Notes: generated by a model from the letters alone, not told the origin. Positions 17,935 through 27,269 are shown, counted from the first letter of the stretch. The stretch is 64,000 bases of DNA from Leptolyngbya sp. FACHB-261 (GCF_014696065.1 NZ_JACJPL010000028.1:1-64000), one strand, 5' to 3'. Program-made: numbers and translations.

Positions 17935-18760
17935 TAGAAGTTAACAAACAGTCAATGTGGTCATTCAACCCGTCCACTCCCTGACGAACCTCTGTCTACA
18001 GGTAGATGAATGACTCAATCTTAGGAAAGTATTGCTGGCGACATTCGTCCTACACTTTCCTTTTGAACACTCAGTATCTAGATTGACCACAGACACAGAA
18101 TACAAATCACCTTCATGGCAAAGGAGATCTCATTGGACTGTCGCTTGGCAGAAGGTCTGCAGGCCAGTTATGTTTTCAGAACCAGAAAAATCGATCGTTA
18201 GAGGTTGAGTGCGTACACTATAGAGGCTGTTGGCGATGATGTAGGAGCTTTTTTCAACTGCTTAATCAAACTGTACAGTTGAGGAACCGTGAATAGCCCT
18301 AACAGTTTCAGCAGGCCTTGCATAAGGCAGAAACGCTTAACTGCGAGGAATCTAGACTTGCTTGGTCATTTACTGACAAACTCTTCACCTGATATATTCA
18401 TATTCACTGTTCCTCTTAGTCCTGCTGGTTTTTCCGCACGTAACTAGCTTTATTACTAGTACCACACCAGCTTCTCAACCAACAAGCATCTACACCAATC
18501 CTATAACGCTTACTTTCCCAGTTCTCCGGACCCGCTGCCATGGTCACTTATATTCAACTTGTGCGAGTTTAGGCTCATCCATAAAGGCAGTGAATTGAAT
18601 CTTAACGGTAATTAAGCATTTCGGTAGATATGATTACCTTCCCGTCCCGTTTAACCTTCAAACATGTGTTGGATATGTGGCGCATTCTTGGACGGCAATT
18701 CTTAGACAGTGGTTGGTTTAAGCAACAGTAAATTGAACAAGGGCCAGTACAGGAGAGTTA
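17935..18760. other. Long intergenic region upstream of the RRM gene
   Basis: About 830 bases. I find only short frames (for example 28 codons from ATG 18115) and no RNA gene. Cyanobacterial RRM genes often have long cold-responsive 5' leaders, so part of this may be leader. Confidence 0.35.
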
Positions 18761-18764
18761 AGTG

Positions 18765-19001
18765 ATGAGCATTTATATCGGTAATCTTCCTAGCAACGCA
18801 AATGAAGATGGTCTAAGAGTACTATTCAATCAGTACGGTGAGGTCAAGCGGGTTCAGTTTCCTACAGACGATGGAACCGACCAGGTCTTAGTGGAGATGC
18901 AGGAGGAGACTCAGGAAGCTGCTGCGATTGCAGGACTCAATGGAACTGCCTGGATGGGCTCAAACTTGCAGTTGTTCACTGGCCAGGCTTGGAGTAAATA
19001 G
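18765..19001 (+). CDS. RNA-binding protein, single RRM (Rbp type)
   Basis: 78 residues from ATG 18765, with AGGAGAG 7 bases upstream (18751-18757). One RNA recognition motif is present: RNP2 is IYIGNLP (residues 3-9), and the C-terminal part has AAAIAGLNGTAWMGSNLQL. RNP1 is degenerate: the usual aromatic-rich G-F-G-F-V core is replaced by GTDQVLVEM, so the two aromatics that stack on RNA bases are missing. Cyanobacterial Rbp proteins act in cold response and thylakoid mRNA localisation. No glycine-rich tail is present. Confidence 0.85.
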   Translation: MSIYIGNLPSNANEDGLRVLFNQYGEVKRVQFPTDDGTDQVLVEMQEETQEAAAIAGLNGTAWMGSNLQLFTGQAWSK

Positions 19002-19065
19002 AGGCGCTGAGCCATAACGGCAATACGAAGCTCTCAGATCCATCACCCCATTGTCCTGCGTAACC

Positions 19066-19272
19066 ATGTCTACCACCACGCTCACCTTTACCCCTACTCG
19101 AACCCCTTTGGAGCAGTCTCCAGAATTAGTACCGTCTCCCGAGCCAGATCCAGAACCTCCCCTTCAACCAGAACCTGAACCAACTCCCGAGCCAGATCCA
19201 GAACCCGTTCCTAACCTACCTCCTCAGGTCTTGCCTCCAGAGCTTGACCCCGAAGCTCCCTCTCAGACTTAG
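19066..19272 (+). CDS. Small Pro/Glu-rich protein
   Basis: 68 residues from ATG 19066 (MSTTTLTFTPTRTPLEQSPE). The rest is a low-complexity run of Pro-Glu and Pro-Asp (PSPEPDPEPPLQPEPEPTPEPDPEPVP). No ribosome site is convincing; a TTG five codons earlier is in frame. Probably disordered. It follows the RRM gene by 64 bases and precedes a terminator, so the two may share a transcript. Confidence 0.45.
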   Translation: MSTTTLTFTPTRTPLEQSPELVPSPEPDPEPPLQPEPEPTPEPDPEPVPNLPPQVLPPELDPEAPSQT

Positions 19273-19411
19273 CTACAAGTAGTAGGTAACACCTCGCTGA
19301 TGGGATGGTAGACCCGCTCTCCCTTCCGCCTGTCAGCTTAACTCCTCTGACCGGTTCCCCCTCCTCTGCCTGCTAGCAGGATTGCAGGAGAGAGCATCGC
19401 CATTAAAATCC

Positions 19412-19446
19412 ACTCGACCAGCCAGGTGAATGGCTGGTCGTTTTGC
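19412..19446 (+). terminator. Terminator after RRM and Pro-rich genes
   Basis: CGACCAGCC (19415-19423) pairs with GGCTGGTCG (19432-19440), followed by TTTT. Confidence 0.85.
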
Positions 19447-19958
19447 TCTATACCCTTTCTCCTTCCAAGATCTATCCACAACTTATCTGCCTTTAATGCC
19501 TTCTTGATGCGAGACAAGGCTCAGATCTTTAGAACTAGTTTAAGGAGATAGCTAAGAGTAAAAACACTGGAAATTGATAAACTGAGGACTTGCGAAACCA
19601 TTGATTTACCGTTCGACCTTATAGACAAATACTGAGAATTTAGAGATTTGTCTGTAGAAACACTTACGTTTCGCTTATTGAGTCTTTATAGAATTAGCGT
19701 ATATTCACCAAAAGCCCTTCTACATAGAAAATCTACGGCTTTTCAAGTAGTCCTACGCTGTTGTGCTTGGGTTAACGCGATTTTATGCGTGTTCTCTCTG
19801 TAGAGGGTGAGCTAAGGGAGTGTTATTCATAGAGATAGGCCAAACGGAAATCCGCTATATAGCTGAGTCGCAACCTGATTAAATCTGGTTGCAGGGCAAA
19901 TGTGGTGAACCGTTCGATTACCTAAAACACTCACTTACTAAGCACAGCACTAGTCATC
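19447..19958. other. Intergenic region upstream of the RTX gene
   Basis: About 510 AT-rich bases with no gene seen. It is presumably the promoter and leader region of the large RTX gene. Confidence 0.4.
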
Positions 19959-22904
19959 ATGACGCTACTCAGCAATTCTGTTCAAAATATCTCCACCGGT
20001 GCTTCTAACCTGAGTTCTACTAACACTGTCTCTACCTCGGGTGCGACTGTTACTACCTCAGCAAATATCAGTGCCGATTTATCAACGAGCAGTGTTGCTG
20101 TCGAGCCTGTTGTTGCAGCCACCTCAAATATTCTTGGTAGTACGATAACCACTGCTACAAATCTGCCAAATAACAGCACCAGCACAATTGGTGCTGTAGA
20201 TGCTGTAGGCAGCGGAGTTGTCAATACAGCTATCAACACAATAGGAAGCGCCACAACTGAAGCCAGTGGCTTAACCAGCGGTACTACCAGTGCAGTTGAC
20301 TCTGTAGCCCAGCAAGTCGTTCCTAATACAGGTAATGCAACTAGTGGTGTAGTGGGTGCCGTTACCTCTTTAGTAGGAGGAGCAACGGGTGCGACGGGTG
20401 AGGTAATCGGTGGTGTAACTGGTGCTATTGACTCTCTAACTGGTGGTATTGGTATTACACCTGAGACTGGCGTCTCAACAGGTGTGGTCACCGGTCCTGT
20501 TGATAATTCAGTAGGCGTCGTTGGCGGTGTCGTTGATGCTGTAACTGGGGGTTCCACTCCCGGCAGTGCAGTCGGTGGCGTAGTTGATGGTGTAACCGGT
20601 GGCGCTACTGGAGCAGTCGATGCCGTGACTGGTGGTTCAACCCCTGGCAGTGCAGTCGGTGGCGTCGTTGATGCGGTAACTGGCGTCGTTGGCGGTGCAG
20701 TTGACGCTGTGACTGGTGGTTCGACCCCTGGTGGTGTCGTTGATGGCGTAACTGGCGCCGTTGGCGGTGTCGTCGGCGGCGTAACCGGTGGTTCGACTCC
20801 TGGTGGTGTTGTTGATGGCGTAACCGGTGGTGCTACTGGAGCAGTCGATGCCGTGACTGGTGGTTCGACCCCTGGCAGTGCAGTTGGTGGTGTCGTTGAT
20901 GGCGTAACCGGCGTCGTTGGCGGTGTCGTTGATGGCGTAACCGGTGGTTCGACTCCTGGCGGTGTTGTTGATGGTGTTATCGGTGGTGTAACGGGTGGTT
21001 CCACTCCTGGTGGTGTTGTTGATGGCGTGACTGGCGTCGTTGGCGGTGTCGTTGGTGGTGTAACGGGTGGTTCGACTCCTGGTGGTGTCGTCGGTGGTGT
21101 CGTCGGTGGTGTGACCGGTGGTTCGACTCCTGGTGGTGTCGTTGATGGTGTCGTTGGTGGTGTGACCGGTGGTTCCACTCCTGGCGGCGTTGTCGATGGC
21201 GTCGTCGGTGGCGTAACCGGTGGTTCGACTCCTGGTGGTGTCGTTGATGGCGTGACTGGCGTCGTTGGCGGTGTCGTCGGCGGCGTAACGGGTGGTTCGA
21301 CTCCTGGTGGTGTCGTTGATGGTGTCGTCGGTGGTGTGACCGGTGGTTCCACTCCTGGTGGTGTCGTTGATGGTGTTGTTGGTGGTGTAACCGGTGGTTC
21401 CACTCCTGGTGGTGTTGTCGATGGTGTTGTTGGTGGTGTGACCGGTGGTTCCACTCCTGGTGGTGTCGTTGATGGCGTCGTCGGTGGTGTAACGGGTGGT
21501 TCGACTCCTGGTGGTGTCGTTGATGGCGTCGTCGGTGGTGTAACGGGTGGTTCGACTCCCGGTGGCGTTGTTGACGGTGTCGTCGGTGGTGTAACGGGTG
21601 GTTCGACTCCTGGTGGCTCAGGTGGAACTGGCGGAACTATCGGTGGTGTTGTCGGTGGTGTAGTCGATGGCGTAGCAGGTAATGGGACCGGCAGTAACGG
21701 TGGCTCGACTCCTGGTGGCTCAGGTGGAACTGGTAGTACCGGTGGTAGTGGTGGAACTGGAACAGGCAGTACCGGTGGTAATGGTGGTATTAGCGGTGCT
21801 AATGGTTCTGGAAATCCTGGCATTTCCAATAGCGTCCCAACTATTGCCAATCCAATTGCCGATCAAGCAGTAGAGGAAGGAACAGTATTCAACTTTGTTC
21901 TTCCCAGCAACAGCTTCGCAGATGCTAACGGTGATAGCCTTGCCTACACAGCTACCCTTTCAAATGGCGGTGCTTTACCAAGCTGGCTGAGCTTCAATGC
22001 AACAACCCGTACCTTCAGTGGCACTCCTCCCACCGCTGGTAATGGTGCTACCTTCAGCGTCAAGGTCACTGCTACTGATTCCTCCAGCGCCAGTGCCAGC
22101 GACATCTTTGACCTGACGGTTGAGAACGTCATTTTAGGAACAGGGCGCAAAGACCTACTACGTGGCACCTCCAACGCCGACGTCATCCGTGGATTCGGGC
22201 AAAACGACATCCTCAATGGCTTTGGTGGCAATGACCGGCTCTTTGGCGGCGCTGGCAACGACCGTCTAAACGGTGGGCTTGGCAATGACAAGCTGAGCGG
22301 CGATGCCAGTAACGATACCCTCATGGGTGAGGCGGGTGACGATCAACTCCTCGGCGGTGCGGGCAATGACCGTCTGCTTGGTGGATTTGGCAATGACCAA
22401 CTCTTCGGTGGCGCGGGTAACGACCGTCTTGAGGGTGCTGCGGGTGATGACTACCTACAAGGCGATGGAGGCCAAGATTTCATTCTAGGTGGCGGCGGCA
22501 ACGACACTCTCCTTGGCGGTGCTGGCAATGATCGCCTCGTTGGAGACACTGGGAACGACCAGTTAGACGGTGGTGCTAGCAATGATCAGCTCGTTGGTGG
22601 CGCTGGCAACGACCGTCTCATAGGCGGTGCTGGCAAAGATCAACTGACTGGCGGTGCTGGCAATGACTTGTTCGTATTGGCTGCTGGCCAAGGAGGCGAC
22701 ATGGTCTTCGACTTTAAGAACGGTCAGGACATGCTCTCTCTAGCAGGCACGCTCACCTTTGATCAGCTGAAAATTACTCAAGGCACTGGCGTTAACCTAA
22801 AAGACACCTTCATCGCTGTCGAGAGCACAGGCCAATTGGTAGCAATGCTCAAGGACGTAGATTTCAGCACAATTAACTCCGCTGACTTCGCTCCTCTTGC
22901 CTAA
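19959..22904 (+). CDS. Large RTX protein with Val/Gly-rich repeats and an Ig-like domain
   Basis: 981 residues, no N-terminal signal peptide. Residues 1-185 are Ser/Thr/Val-rich. Residues about 188-554 are a repeat array built on GGVVDGVVGGVTGGSTPG units. A Gly/Ser linker follows. Residues about 624-724 form a putative Ig-like (He_PIG) domain (PIADQAVEEGTVFNF, LPSWLSFNATTRTFSGTP). Residues about 735-907 hold 18 calcium-binding GGxGxDxLx nonapeptides. The C-terminal segment (FDFKNGQDMLSLAG...) resembles those of type I secretion substrates. This points to a secreted or surface adhesin that folds on calcium outside the cell. No type I secretion genes are next to it. Confidence 0.85.
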   Translation: MTLLSNSVQNISTGASNLSSTNTVSTSGATVTTSANISADLSTSSVAVEPVVAATSNILGSTITTATNLPNNSTSTIGAVDAVGSGVVNTAINTIGSATTEASGLTSGTTSAVDSVAQQVVPNTGNATSGVVGAVTSLVGGATGATGEVIGGVTGAIDSLTGGIGITPETGVSTGVVTGPVDNSVGVVGGVVDAVTGGSTPGSAVGGVVDGVTGGATGAVDAVTGGSTPGSAVGGVVDAVTGVVGGAVDAVTGGSTPGGVVDGVTGAVGGVVGGVTGGSTPGGVVDGVTGGATGAVDAVTGGSTPGSAVGGVVDGVTGVVGGVVDGVTGGSTPGGVVDGVIGGVTGGSTPGGVVDGVTGVVGGVVGGVTGGSTPGGVVGGVVGGVTGGSTPGGVVDGVVGGVTGGSTPGGVVDGVVGGVTGGSTPGGVVDGVTGVVGGVVGGVTGGSTPGGVVDGVVGGVTGGSTPGGVVDGVVGGVTGGSTPGGVVDGVVGGVTGGSTPGGVVDGVVGGVTGGSTPGGVVDGVVGGVTGGSTPGGVVDGVVGGVTGGSTPGGSGGTGGTIGGVVGGVVDGVAGNGTGSNGGSTPGGSGGTGSTGGSGGTGTGSTGGNGGISGANGSGNPGISNSVPTIANPIADQAVEEGTVFNFVLPSNSFADANGDSLAYTATLSNGGALPSWLSFNATTRTFSGTPPTAGNGATFSVKVTATDSSSASASDIFDLTVENVILGTGRKDLLRGTSNADVIRGFGQNDILNGFGGNDRLFGGAGNDRLNGGLGNDKLSGDASNDTLMGEAGDDQLLGGAGNDRLLGGFGNDQLFGGAGNDRLEGAAGDDYLQGDGGQDFILGGGGNDTLLGGAGNDRLVGDTGNDQLDGGASNDQLVGGAGNDRLIGGAGKDQLTGGAGNDLFVLAAGQGGDMVFDFKNGQDMLSLAGTLTFDQLKITQGTGVNLKDTFIAVESTGQLVAMLKDVDFSTINSADFAPLA
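20520..21620 (+). repeat. In-frame coding minisatellite (about 51-bp unit)
   Basis: Tandem, imperfect copies of a unit encoding GVVDGVVGGVTGGSTPG fill about 1.1 kb of the RTX gene. Copies differ mainly at third codon positions, and some carry extra modules (GATGAVDAVTGGSTPGSA; TGVVGGV). The codon periodicity also opens a long antisense frame. Copy number probably varies between strains. Confidence 0.9.
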
Positions 22905-22916
22905 ACTGCTTTCACT

Positions 22917-22970
22917 TGAAGGTTCTGTTCTAGCTGTTACTGTCCAGTAGCCTTGATCACAGAACCTTCA
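22917..22970 (+). other. Long-loop hairpin after the RTX gene
   Basis: TGAAGGTTCTGT-like arm at 22917-22928 pairs with ACAGAACCTTCA at 22959-22970, with a 30-base loop. No T-run follows directly. It may stabilise the transcript 3' end. Confidence 0.5.
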
Positions 22971-23035
22971 GGGAGATGACCTCTCATCCCCTAAACGTTA
23001 CAAAAGTAGCAGTAAGGCATACTCTACGAAATCTT

Positions 23036-23066
23036 AACCCCTAGTGCTACAGTGCTAGGGGTTTTT
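23036..23066 (+). terminator. Terminator after the RTX gene
   Basis: AACCCCTAG (23036-23044) pairs with CTAGGGGTT (23055-23062), followed by TTTT. Confidence 0.88.
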
Positions 23067-23258
23067 GCTAGTTTCAGTGGTAGGAGTTTTTCAGGCTGGA
23101 ATTCGGTTCTCTCACTCAGCTCCTGCGAAAGGACCTTTAGCAAGAGAATGCAGGCGATATTTGCTTGACTAGCGAGGTCAGCATAAAGGCTGGGTAGGCT
23201 GAAGCAAGCATGCCTGAATAAGCCTGATATGGTGTCAATGTCAGAGACAAAGAGCTAG

Positions 23259-24200
23259 CTAGCGGCTGAAGCGTGGCCAATTGCTGTTTTGCACGCTGGT
23301 ACTATTTTCATTGTCTCCACCAGCAGCACCTGGAACGGATTGGAAAGCTGACTCAACTTTACTGTCTCTATCTACAGCAGAAGCAGAAAGTGGTTGTACT
23401 GTTACATGTTGCTCAACAACACCTTGATTAACAGTTGGACTAACAACACCTGAGCTAGCCGGAACTCCTGTTTCAATTCCAATAACTGCCTCAAGCTGTC
23501 TACTTTCACCACCAATCCTTAGGCTAGGAGAGACCGGTTCTCCCACGCGGATAGTTCCGTTAGCTTGAGGAACTACTTGGCTTTCTCCCATCTCTGCTTC
23601 AGAGTTCAAACGGTTTGGCACTGGTTTTTCAAACACAAAAGTTCTACCAACGACAGGCAGAGAGTCTGCTTGTGTCTCTGTGCTTGCCTTGTTGACCTCC
23701 ACAGCTAGCAAATCGACTGATTCAGAGCCAGAAGCACCGTCAGCAATAGAGCTGGGAGTAGCGGTTGACTCCAGCTGAGCCTCGACAGGCTGACCATCAC
23801 TGTTTAGCTGGTCGCTTAGCCTATCACTCGAATCAGAACTTGACTCGGGACTCGGCCTCATCGAGATGGCTTCTCTAACCTTGACCACTGGAGGAGGCGT
23901 GATCAGAGCGGGCCGCAGTTCCTCTGTTCTTCTCACACCACTTCCGAAGCTGCTGCGCTCCGAGCGATTTATGGGGGAGGCGACCCTATGAGCTGCTCTT
24001 GTTGCGGATGCCTGAGCTTGCGGCGGTCTTTGTGGCGCGGCTTGAGGGGCGCTACGAGACCATGTAGGTAAGAGAACCGCCGTAAGCATCAGGGGAAGTG
24101 CCAGAGGTTTAGTCAGGCTCCCAAGGTCGGGATTCTCAACCCACCAGCCAGAGTCAAAACTAAAGCTCTCTGGGTGCTGTAGCAGGAGAAGCGGCTCCAT
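23259..24200 (-). CDS. Low-complexity membrane-associated protein of unknown function
   Basis: 313 residues from ATG 24200 (MEPLLLLQHPESFSFDSGWWVENPD); GAGG lies about 9 bases upstream, and the TTG 15 bases earlier is less likely. A hydrophobic segment at about residues 30-46 (LALPLMLTAVLLP) may cross the membrane. The remaining 265 residues are Ser/Pro/Val/Glu-rich without a recognisable fold. No homologue family identified. It converges on the RTX gene terminator, about 190 bases away. Confidence 0.6.
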   Translation of the reverse strand: MEPLLLLQHPESFSFDSGWWVENPDLGSLTKPLALPLMLTAVLLPTWSRSAPQAAPQRPPQAQASATRAAHRVASPINRSERSSFGSGVRRTEELRPALITPPPVVKVREAISMRPSPESSSDSSDRLSDQLNSDGQPVEAQLESTATPSSIADGASGSESVDLLAVEVNKASTETQADSLPVVGRTFVFEKPVPNRLNSEAEMGESQVVPQANGTIRVGEPVSPSLRIGGESRQLEAVIGIETGVPASSGVVSPTVNQGVVEQHVTVQPLSASAVDRDSKVESAFQSVPGAAGGDNENSTSVQNSNWPRFSR

Positions 24201-24438
24201 CACTGAGGCCCTCAAAACGACGACATGCTAACCAAACATTCAGAGCCCTGAGGCTCTGTTACATGTTACGTCGATCTGGCAGTGCTATCCCGACTCTTGA
24301 CCGCTTTGAGGAAGGCAAAACTGGCTCAAGCAGTCAAAGCCCGAATCCCAATTATTGAATGCAACAGGTGAACGGTTTGAGGATGTCTTGAAAGGAGACA
24401 CCTTGGTTCAGATGGCCGCATGGCTTTAGGGAGCTGCC

Positions 24439-25098
24439 TCACCCCGCTTGGCGCTGATAATTCAAAATTCGTCCTTTAAAAGGCAGACCTCGTATTTCTT
24501 GGGCATCACACCTGTGTGTTGTATGCGAATACCCGAGTGCGACCATCTCTCGGCTGAACTTTGCGTGATTGCCGCGGTCAGGATCTACAATCATCACCTC
24601 CACCTGCTCATTAGAGTGGAGATCAATAAATTTTGATAAGAGACCAGGATGATTCTGTTCGTACAACACGTCGCTACCGATGATGAGGTCAAACTTTTTG
24701 AGTAAGGGGTTTTGTGTAGACCAGTCACCTGCCTGAAAATTGATAGGGGAGAAATTATTGAGAGCTACGTTTTCTGCTAAAAAGGATTTCGCCATGGGGT
24801 GATGATCACTGGCCGTGATATCTGCCCCACGTTGATGGACCACGATACTGGCCAAAGCAAGGCCACATCCAATTTCTAAAACCCGTTTCCCTGCTACGGG
24901 AAAACTACTCATAATTTCTGCAAGAACCAGACCTGCCGGCCAAACAAGCCCAAATAGCGGCCAAAGGGCAGATGAAATGCCAAGCTTTTCCGCCTCTCCA
25001 TCTGGGTCTGAAAATTGTTGAGAATCCTGAAGTGACCGGATTCGGAAGTCTACGTTACCGATAGTAATAGTCTCAAATTTTACTTGGTAATCTTGCAT
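24439..25098 (-). CDS. SAM-dependent methyltransferase (lysine methyltransferase-like class I)
   Basis: 219 residues. Class I Rossmann methyltransferase motifs are clear: motif I VLEIGCGLALASI (near residue 72), motif II acidic ITASDHHP, motif III-like FQAGDWS and motif IV DLIIGSDVLYE (near residues 137-147). The DVLYE post-motif and the preceding LWPAGLVLAE are typical of the METTL/Nnt1 family, which methylates protein lysines or small amines. The substrate is not predictable. Confidence 0.82.
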   Translation of the reverse strand: MQDYQVKFETITIGNVDFRIRSLQDSQQFSDPDGEAEKLGISSALWPLFGLVWPAGLVLAEIMSSFPVAGKRVLEIGCGLALASIVVHQRGADITASDHHPMAKSFLAENVALNNFSPINFQAGDWSTQNPLLKKFDLIIGSDVLYEQNHPGLLSKFIDLHSNEQVEVMIVDPDRGNHAKFSREMVALGYSHTTHRCDAQEIRGLPFKGRILNYQRQAG

Positions 25099-25319
25099 TG
25101 TCTGCTCTCCCCTTGGTCAAAGTATGTTTAAATGATCCGATTCAGATGAGCATGACTTATAAGACCTGAATAGCGGCGAAAATCATAACCCTACATAGCC
25201 CAAAAGATTTTTGAGCTTTTTTGTAGAAGTTGAGTAAAAAGTGATCACCTTTTGGCCTGGAAAAACAGAGGCTATCTCGGCACCTTGGTTTTGCCAGTCA
25301 AGTCATTCTTCAGACCATG

Positions 25320-25427
25320 ATGCTTAAAGATCCTTACCTCATTGGTTACCAGCTAGGATATCAGGGTCGGGATCTCCCAGACGAATTGTTCACTTTCTTC
25401 AGCTGGGTTGGTTGGCTTCAGGCTTGA
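25320..25427 (+). CDS. Short possible ORF or gene remnant (35 aa)
   Basis: ATG 25317 or 25320 opens a 35-codon frame (MLKDPYLIGYQLGYQGRDLP...WVGWLQA) that has protein-like composition and lacks a ribosome site. It may be the start of a truncated gene. The rest of 25099-25621 shows no gene. Confidence 0.25.
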   Translation: MLKDPYLIGYQLGYQGRDLPDELFTFFSWVGWLQA

Positions 25428-25621
25428 AGGCATGGACAGATGCCACTAACCTAACGGCATCAGTGCAGGGATACCCTCAGTGCAAGTTGAGAGATCAGGA
25501 GATTAGTTGGGTAAGGTCTTTAAATTATTTTTGAGTTCCAATTACTTATACAGAACAAATACAGATTATTAACAGTGAATACCCCTTTCAGAAACAATAT
25601 TATTGATTATAACTCGTGTAT

Positions 25622-26092
25622 TTACTGCGGCAATACAATTGTATTGGGACCAGAACGTTTTTGAATATGACAACCTGCTGCATCAGTTCCGAAAACAAAT
25701 GTCTCCTTAAATGATGCTGTGCCTTTCTGCCCCATCACGTTAACCCGCACTAACTTTTGTCGAACCTCGTCGCGGAAGGCATCATTAAATATCACGTAAA
25801 CTCCATTCCCTAAGTACGTTTCTGGGCTGAGTTTATAGACTCGCCCTGTCTGTCCATTGGTTGTGGTCAATTGCATTCCCTCCACTGCTTTATTTTGCGA
25901 GTCAACGACTTTAACCGTTGACCATGCAAATATACCTGTACAGGCGATCGAGCTTGCCGGCGGTGAGTTAGTGGGAGAGCTTGTAGCGTCATTAGAAGAG
26001 CGAGTATCATCCTTGTTAAGAGCACATCCATTAGTTCCATTAACAAGAATGAACAACACAACGAGCAAGCAAGAGCGTGAAATACTGAACAC
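25622..26092 (-). CDS. Putative lipoprotein
   Basis: 156 residues from GTG 26092, chosen because AGGAGA sits 8 bases upstream. An upstream TTG would add eight residues that are themselves encoded by the ribosome-site region. The N-terminus (FSISRSCLLVVLFILVNGTNGC) is a signal sequence ending in a lipobox-like TNGC, an imperfect match. A Ser/Asn/Thr-rich linker is followed by a beta-rich domain (FAWSTVKVVDSQNKAVEGM...) that resembles an Ig/carboxypeptidase-regulatory-like fold, and a C-terminal Cys. Function unknown; envelope location likely. Confidence 0.65.
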   Translation of the reverse strand: MFSISRSCLLVVLFILVNGTNGCALNKDDTRSSNDATSSPTNSPPASSIACTGIFAWSTVKVVDSQNKAVEGMQLTTTNGQTGRVYKLSPETYLGNGVYVIFNDAFRDEVRQKLVRVNVMGQKGTASFKETFVFGTDAAGCHIQKRSGPNTIVLPQ

Positions 26093-26161
26093 TTTGTTAT
26101 TTCTCCTGTAAAGCAAATGAACAAGCCTCAGAACTGAGAGAATCTACAGACAAAGATAGTT

Positions 26162-26217
26162 TCGAGCAGCGAAGAGAATAAAAGGTTGGCCAACCTTTTA
26201 TTCTCTTCGCTGCTCGA
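26162..26217. repeat. Perfect 56-bp palindrome
   Basis: Arms 26162-26189 and 26190-26217 are exact reverse complements with no spacer (centre TTGG/CCAA). It lies about 70 bases upstream of the lipoprotein start. There is no flanking T-run. Such long perfect palindromes are unstable and rarely persist without turnover or function. Confidence 0.92.
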
Positions 26218-26390
26218 TAGCCTATCAAGCACAGACTCTGAAACATATCTCAACAAAACATGCGTAGGCCTACCCATCAGAAGAGAGTAGATTCCCCCTA
26301 GGGCATAGCCAAGTTTCAAGCCAGAATAAAGACATTAAATCTCTCGCATAAACTCCCGCATAAAAACCGCTAGCTAGCACTTTAAATTAC

Positions 26391-26416
26391 TTGCCCCGGT
26401 CAACTGACCGGGGCAA
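26391..26416. repeat. 12-bp perfect inverted repeat
   Basis: TTGCCCCGGTCA (26391-26402) and TGACCGGGGCAA (26405-26416) with a 2-base centre. It lies between the palindrome and the glycine-zipper gene. It could be an operator or a short hairpin. No T-run follows on either strand. Confidence 0.8.
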
Positions 26417-26569
26417 ACTATTTTGAGGTAATAGTTGTCCTTGGGGCAAACTCTGACCAATTTCACTTGGGTCTCAGTATAGGCAAATCATCCGGATGGG
26501 CGAACCACTTAGAGGAACCCAAGGTGAATTTTTAGCGTCATGCTGGAGTATCGTTAACTGCTCTGTGCT

Positions 26570-27190
26570 ATGTACGCTACCAATTCCTCCGGTCGTCAAG
26601 CCTCTCTGACCCGTCGGATCTTAGTGTTGATCGCAAGTTCTGTACTCTTAGGCAGCTCGCCCATCGTATTGCCAATGGCGGCGCAAGCCCAAAGTCGCTT
26701 TGACTTGGAACTCAGCCGGGGTACACCGATTCGCACCGCTAGCACTGAGGACAAAACCCTCTACCTCAATAACAACCGCAGCTACGATTACAACTTGCGG
26801 GTACGTCAGGCGATTCGGATCGGCAGTACGTTTGGGGGCACCAGTATTCCAGCAGGGTCAACGATTCGGGGCCGCTTTGAACCTGCTCGGGGTGGTCTGC
26901 GCTACGTTGCTCGCGAAGTCGAGATTAATGGTCGTAGCTACCGTCTTGATGCAACTTCTGACGTGATTGCAGATGTCAAAGACCCTCGCGATACCTCCGC
27001 TGGTGCCATTGCGGGTGATGCAGCGATTGGTGCTGCTGGCGGTGCAGCGATCGGTGCCATCTTTGGCAATCGCCCCAGTCTAGGCAGCATTCTAGGTGGC
27101 GCAGCAGCTGGGGTCGTAACGGGCAATGTTACTGCTGAGCGCATCGTGGTCATCAGACCCGAAACGACCATCACGCTCTACAGCCGTTAG
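26570..27190 (+). CDS. Secreted glycine-zipper protein
   Basis: 206 residues. A signal peptide (about 1-41, ending MAAQAQS) is followed by a beta-rich domain (LYLNNNRSYDYNLRVRQAIRI, IPAGSTIRGRFEPARGG) and then a Gly/Ala-rich glycine-zipper (AGAIAGDAAIGAAGGAAIGAI, SILGGAAAGVVTG), ending with VIRPETTITLYSR. Similar proteins are conserved in cyanobacteria and sit in the envelope; the biochemical role is unknown. Confidence 0.75.
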   Translation: MYATNSSGRQASLTRRILVLIASSVLLGSSPIVLPMAAQAQSRFDLELSRGTPIRTASTEDKTLYLNNNRSYDYNLRVRQAIRIGSTFGGTSIPAGSTIRGRFEPARGGLRYVAREVEINGRSYRLDATSDVIADVKDPRDTSAGAIAGDAAIGAAGGAAIGAIFGNRPSLGSILGGAAAGVVTGNVTAERIVVIRPETTITLYSR

Positions 27191-27218
27191 ACTAGAGCAT
27201 CCAATCTGTTCAATCCAG

Positions 27219-27260
27219 TCCCTTCCCTGACCTCTCCACACAAAGCTAGGGAAGGGGCTT
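27219..27260 (+). terminator. Terminator-like hairpin after the glycine-zipper gene
   Basis: CCCTTCCCT (27220-27228) pairs with AGGGAAGGG (27248-27256), followed by GCTTT. The T-run is weak. Confidence 0.55.
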
Positions 27261-27269
27261 TCACGTTAG

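Noticed and set aside
19982-21850. A 622-codon antisense frame (Pro/Thr-rich) across the RTX gene
   Set aside because: It is the mirror of the tandem Gly/Val repeats, which carry few stops on either strand. It has no family features and lies antisense to a clear gene.
26128-26319. A 63-codon minus-strand frame over the 56-bp palindrome
   Set aside because: Much of it is encoded by the palindrome; no ribosome site and no homology by eye.
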